The notes under the pieces were generated by a model that saw only the letters and a list, made by a program, of their open reading frames with translations, was not told where the DNA came from and did not search any database. The translations under genes and the position numbers were made by a program. This document shows positions 32,614-32,706 of a DNA stretch of 32,706 bases, piece by piece. The DNA is from Alphaproteobacteria bacterium (GTDB taxonomy: Bacteria > Pseudomonadota > Alphaproteobacteria > Reyranellales > Reyranellaceae). The stretch is from positions 1-32,706 of the forward strand of contig CANJHI010000049.1 of assembly GCA_947474005.1 (NCBI GenBank), read 5' to 3'. The stretch's first letter is position 1; each line of letters begins with the position of its first letter.

Positions 32614-32706
32614 CAGTTCAGCCCATCGCCGGCTTGTGATGGATGCGATCCTTTGCGGGGTGGCGAGCAGGTCAGTCCAAGCCTTGCAGCAGGCATCGAC
32701 GATGGC
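32608..32706 (-). mobile_element. IS630-family transposase C-terminus (partial, window edge)
   Basis: The minus strand from the right edge reads 32 residues, including AIVDACCKAWTDLL, RIASITSRRWAE and a TGA at 32608-32610. This matches the end of IS630-type DDE transposases (pattern IVDxCCxAWxxL...RIxSIxxRxWA). The stop overlaps the frame of the broken GNAT gene, so the left IS end lies around 32591-32605. IS630 elements insert at TA, and TA dinucleotides at 32590-32593 (TTATACC) fit such a target. The rest of the element is outside the window. Confidence 0.75.

Overview
The window is GC-rich, densely coded chromosomal DNA with strong third-position G/C bias. Gene content points to an alphaproteobacterium of the soil/water type: a PhaR-type polyhydroxyalkanoate (PHA) regulator, phaA and phaB homologues, a DUF1289 protein, a trans-aconitate methyltransferase, many GTG starts after clear AGGAGG-like ribosome sites, and GC-rich intergenic palindromes. 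A Reyranella- or Rhodospirillales-like host is my guess from protein style, not proven. I see no tRNA, rRNA, CRISPR or prophage. The only mobile element is the end of an IS630-type insertion sequence at the right edge. No gap between genes exceeds about 240 bases.

Region 1 (1-5140): the tail of an unknown gene, a D-aminopeptidase-like serine hydrolase on the minus strand, a crotonase, then a PHA locus. In that locus phaR and a small DUF1289 gene run leftwards. A short coiled-coil protein and a class III-like PHA synthase run rightwards and overlap each other by 152 bases in different frames. Together with phaA (thiolase, 9390-10571) and phaB (acetoacetyl-CoA reductase, 13087-13812), the window encodes acetyl-CoA to acetoacetyl-CoA to 3-hydroxybutyryl-CoA to polymer, plus the repressor. 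The genes are dispersed over 11 kb and not in one operon.

Region 2 (5140-9307): a membrane-anchored LytTR regulator starts on the stop codon of the PHA synthase. It is followed by a Tat-type, bicovalent-FAD BBE oxidase and an acyltransferase-3 membrane protein. Both downstream genes carry near-identical upstream boxes: CCGGTCGTC-type direct repeats with an exact 21-base period, followed 12 bases later by GATCAAGG. This matches the geometry of known LytTR operators, so I propose a self-contained one-component regulon. It is the most interesting new system in the window.

Region 3 (10572-17937): a lipoprotein, a DUF1348 protein and an MFS exporter on the minus strand, then phaB with a strong intrinsic terminator. 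After that comes a tightly packed operon: AhpD-like protein, tam, ggt and rlmI.

Region 4 (17938-21838): a perfect 28-base-arm palindrome, a beta-carbonic anhydrase divergent from an NHL-repeat protein, and a CPA2 cation/proton antiporter with two C-terminal Usp domains and a TTG start.

Region 5 (21944-26424): a 60-residue AtzG/GatC-like protein coupled to an AtzE-like amidase, then a Nudix hydrolase, a DUF1989 protein and an NtaA/SnaA-type flavin monooxygenase. This looks like a small-molecule nitrogen catabolism cluster of unknown substrate.

Region 6 (26510-32706): an MgtA-type P-type ATPase, a small exported protein, and a minus-strand operon of GDSL hydrolase, exported MORN-repeat protein and a membrane-anchored unknown. 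Last is a GNAT acetyltransferase gene that appears to be cut by the IS630-type element.
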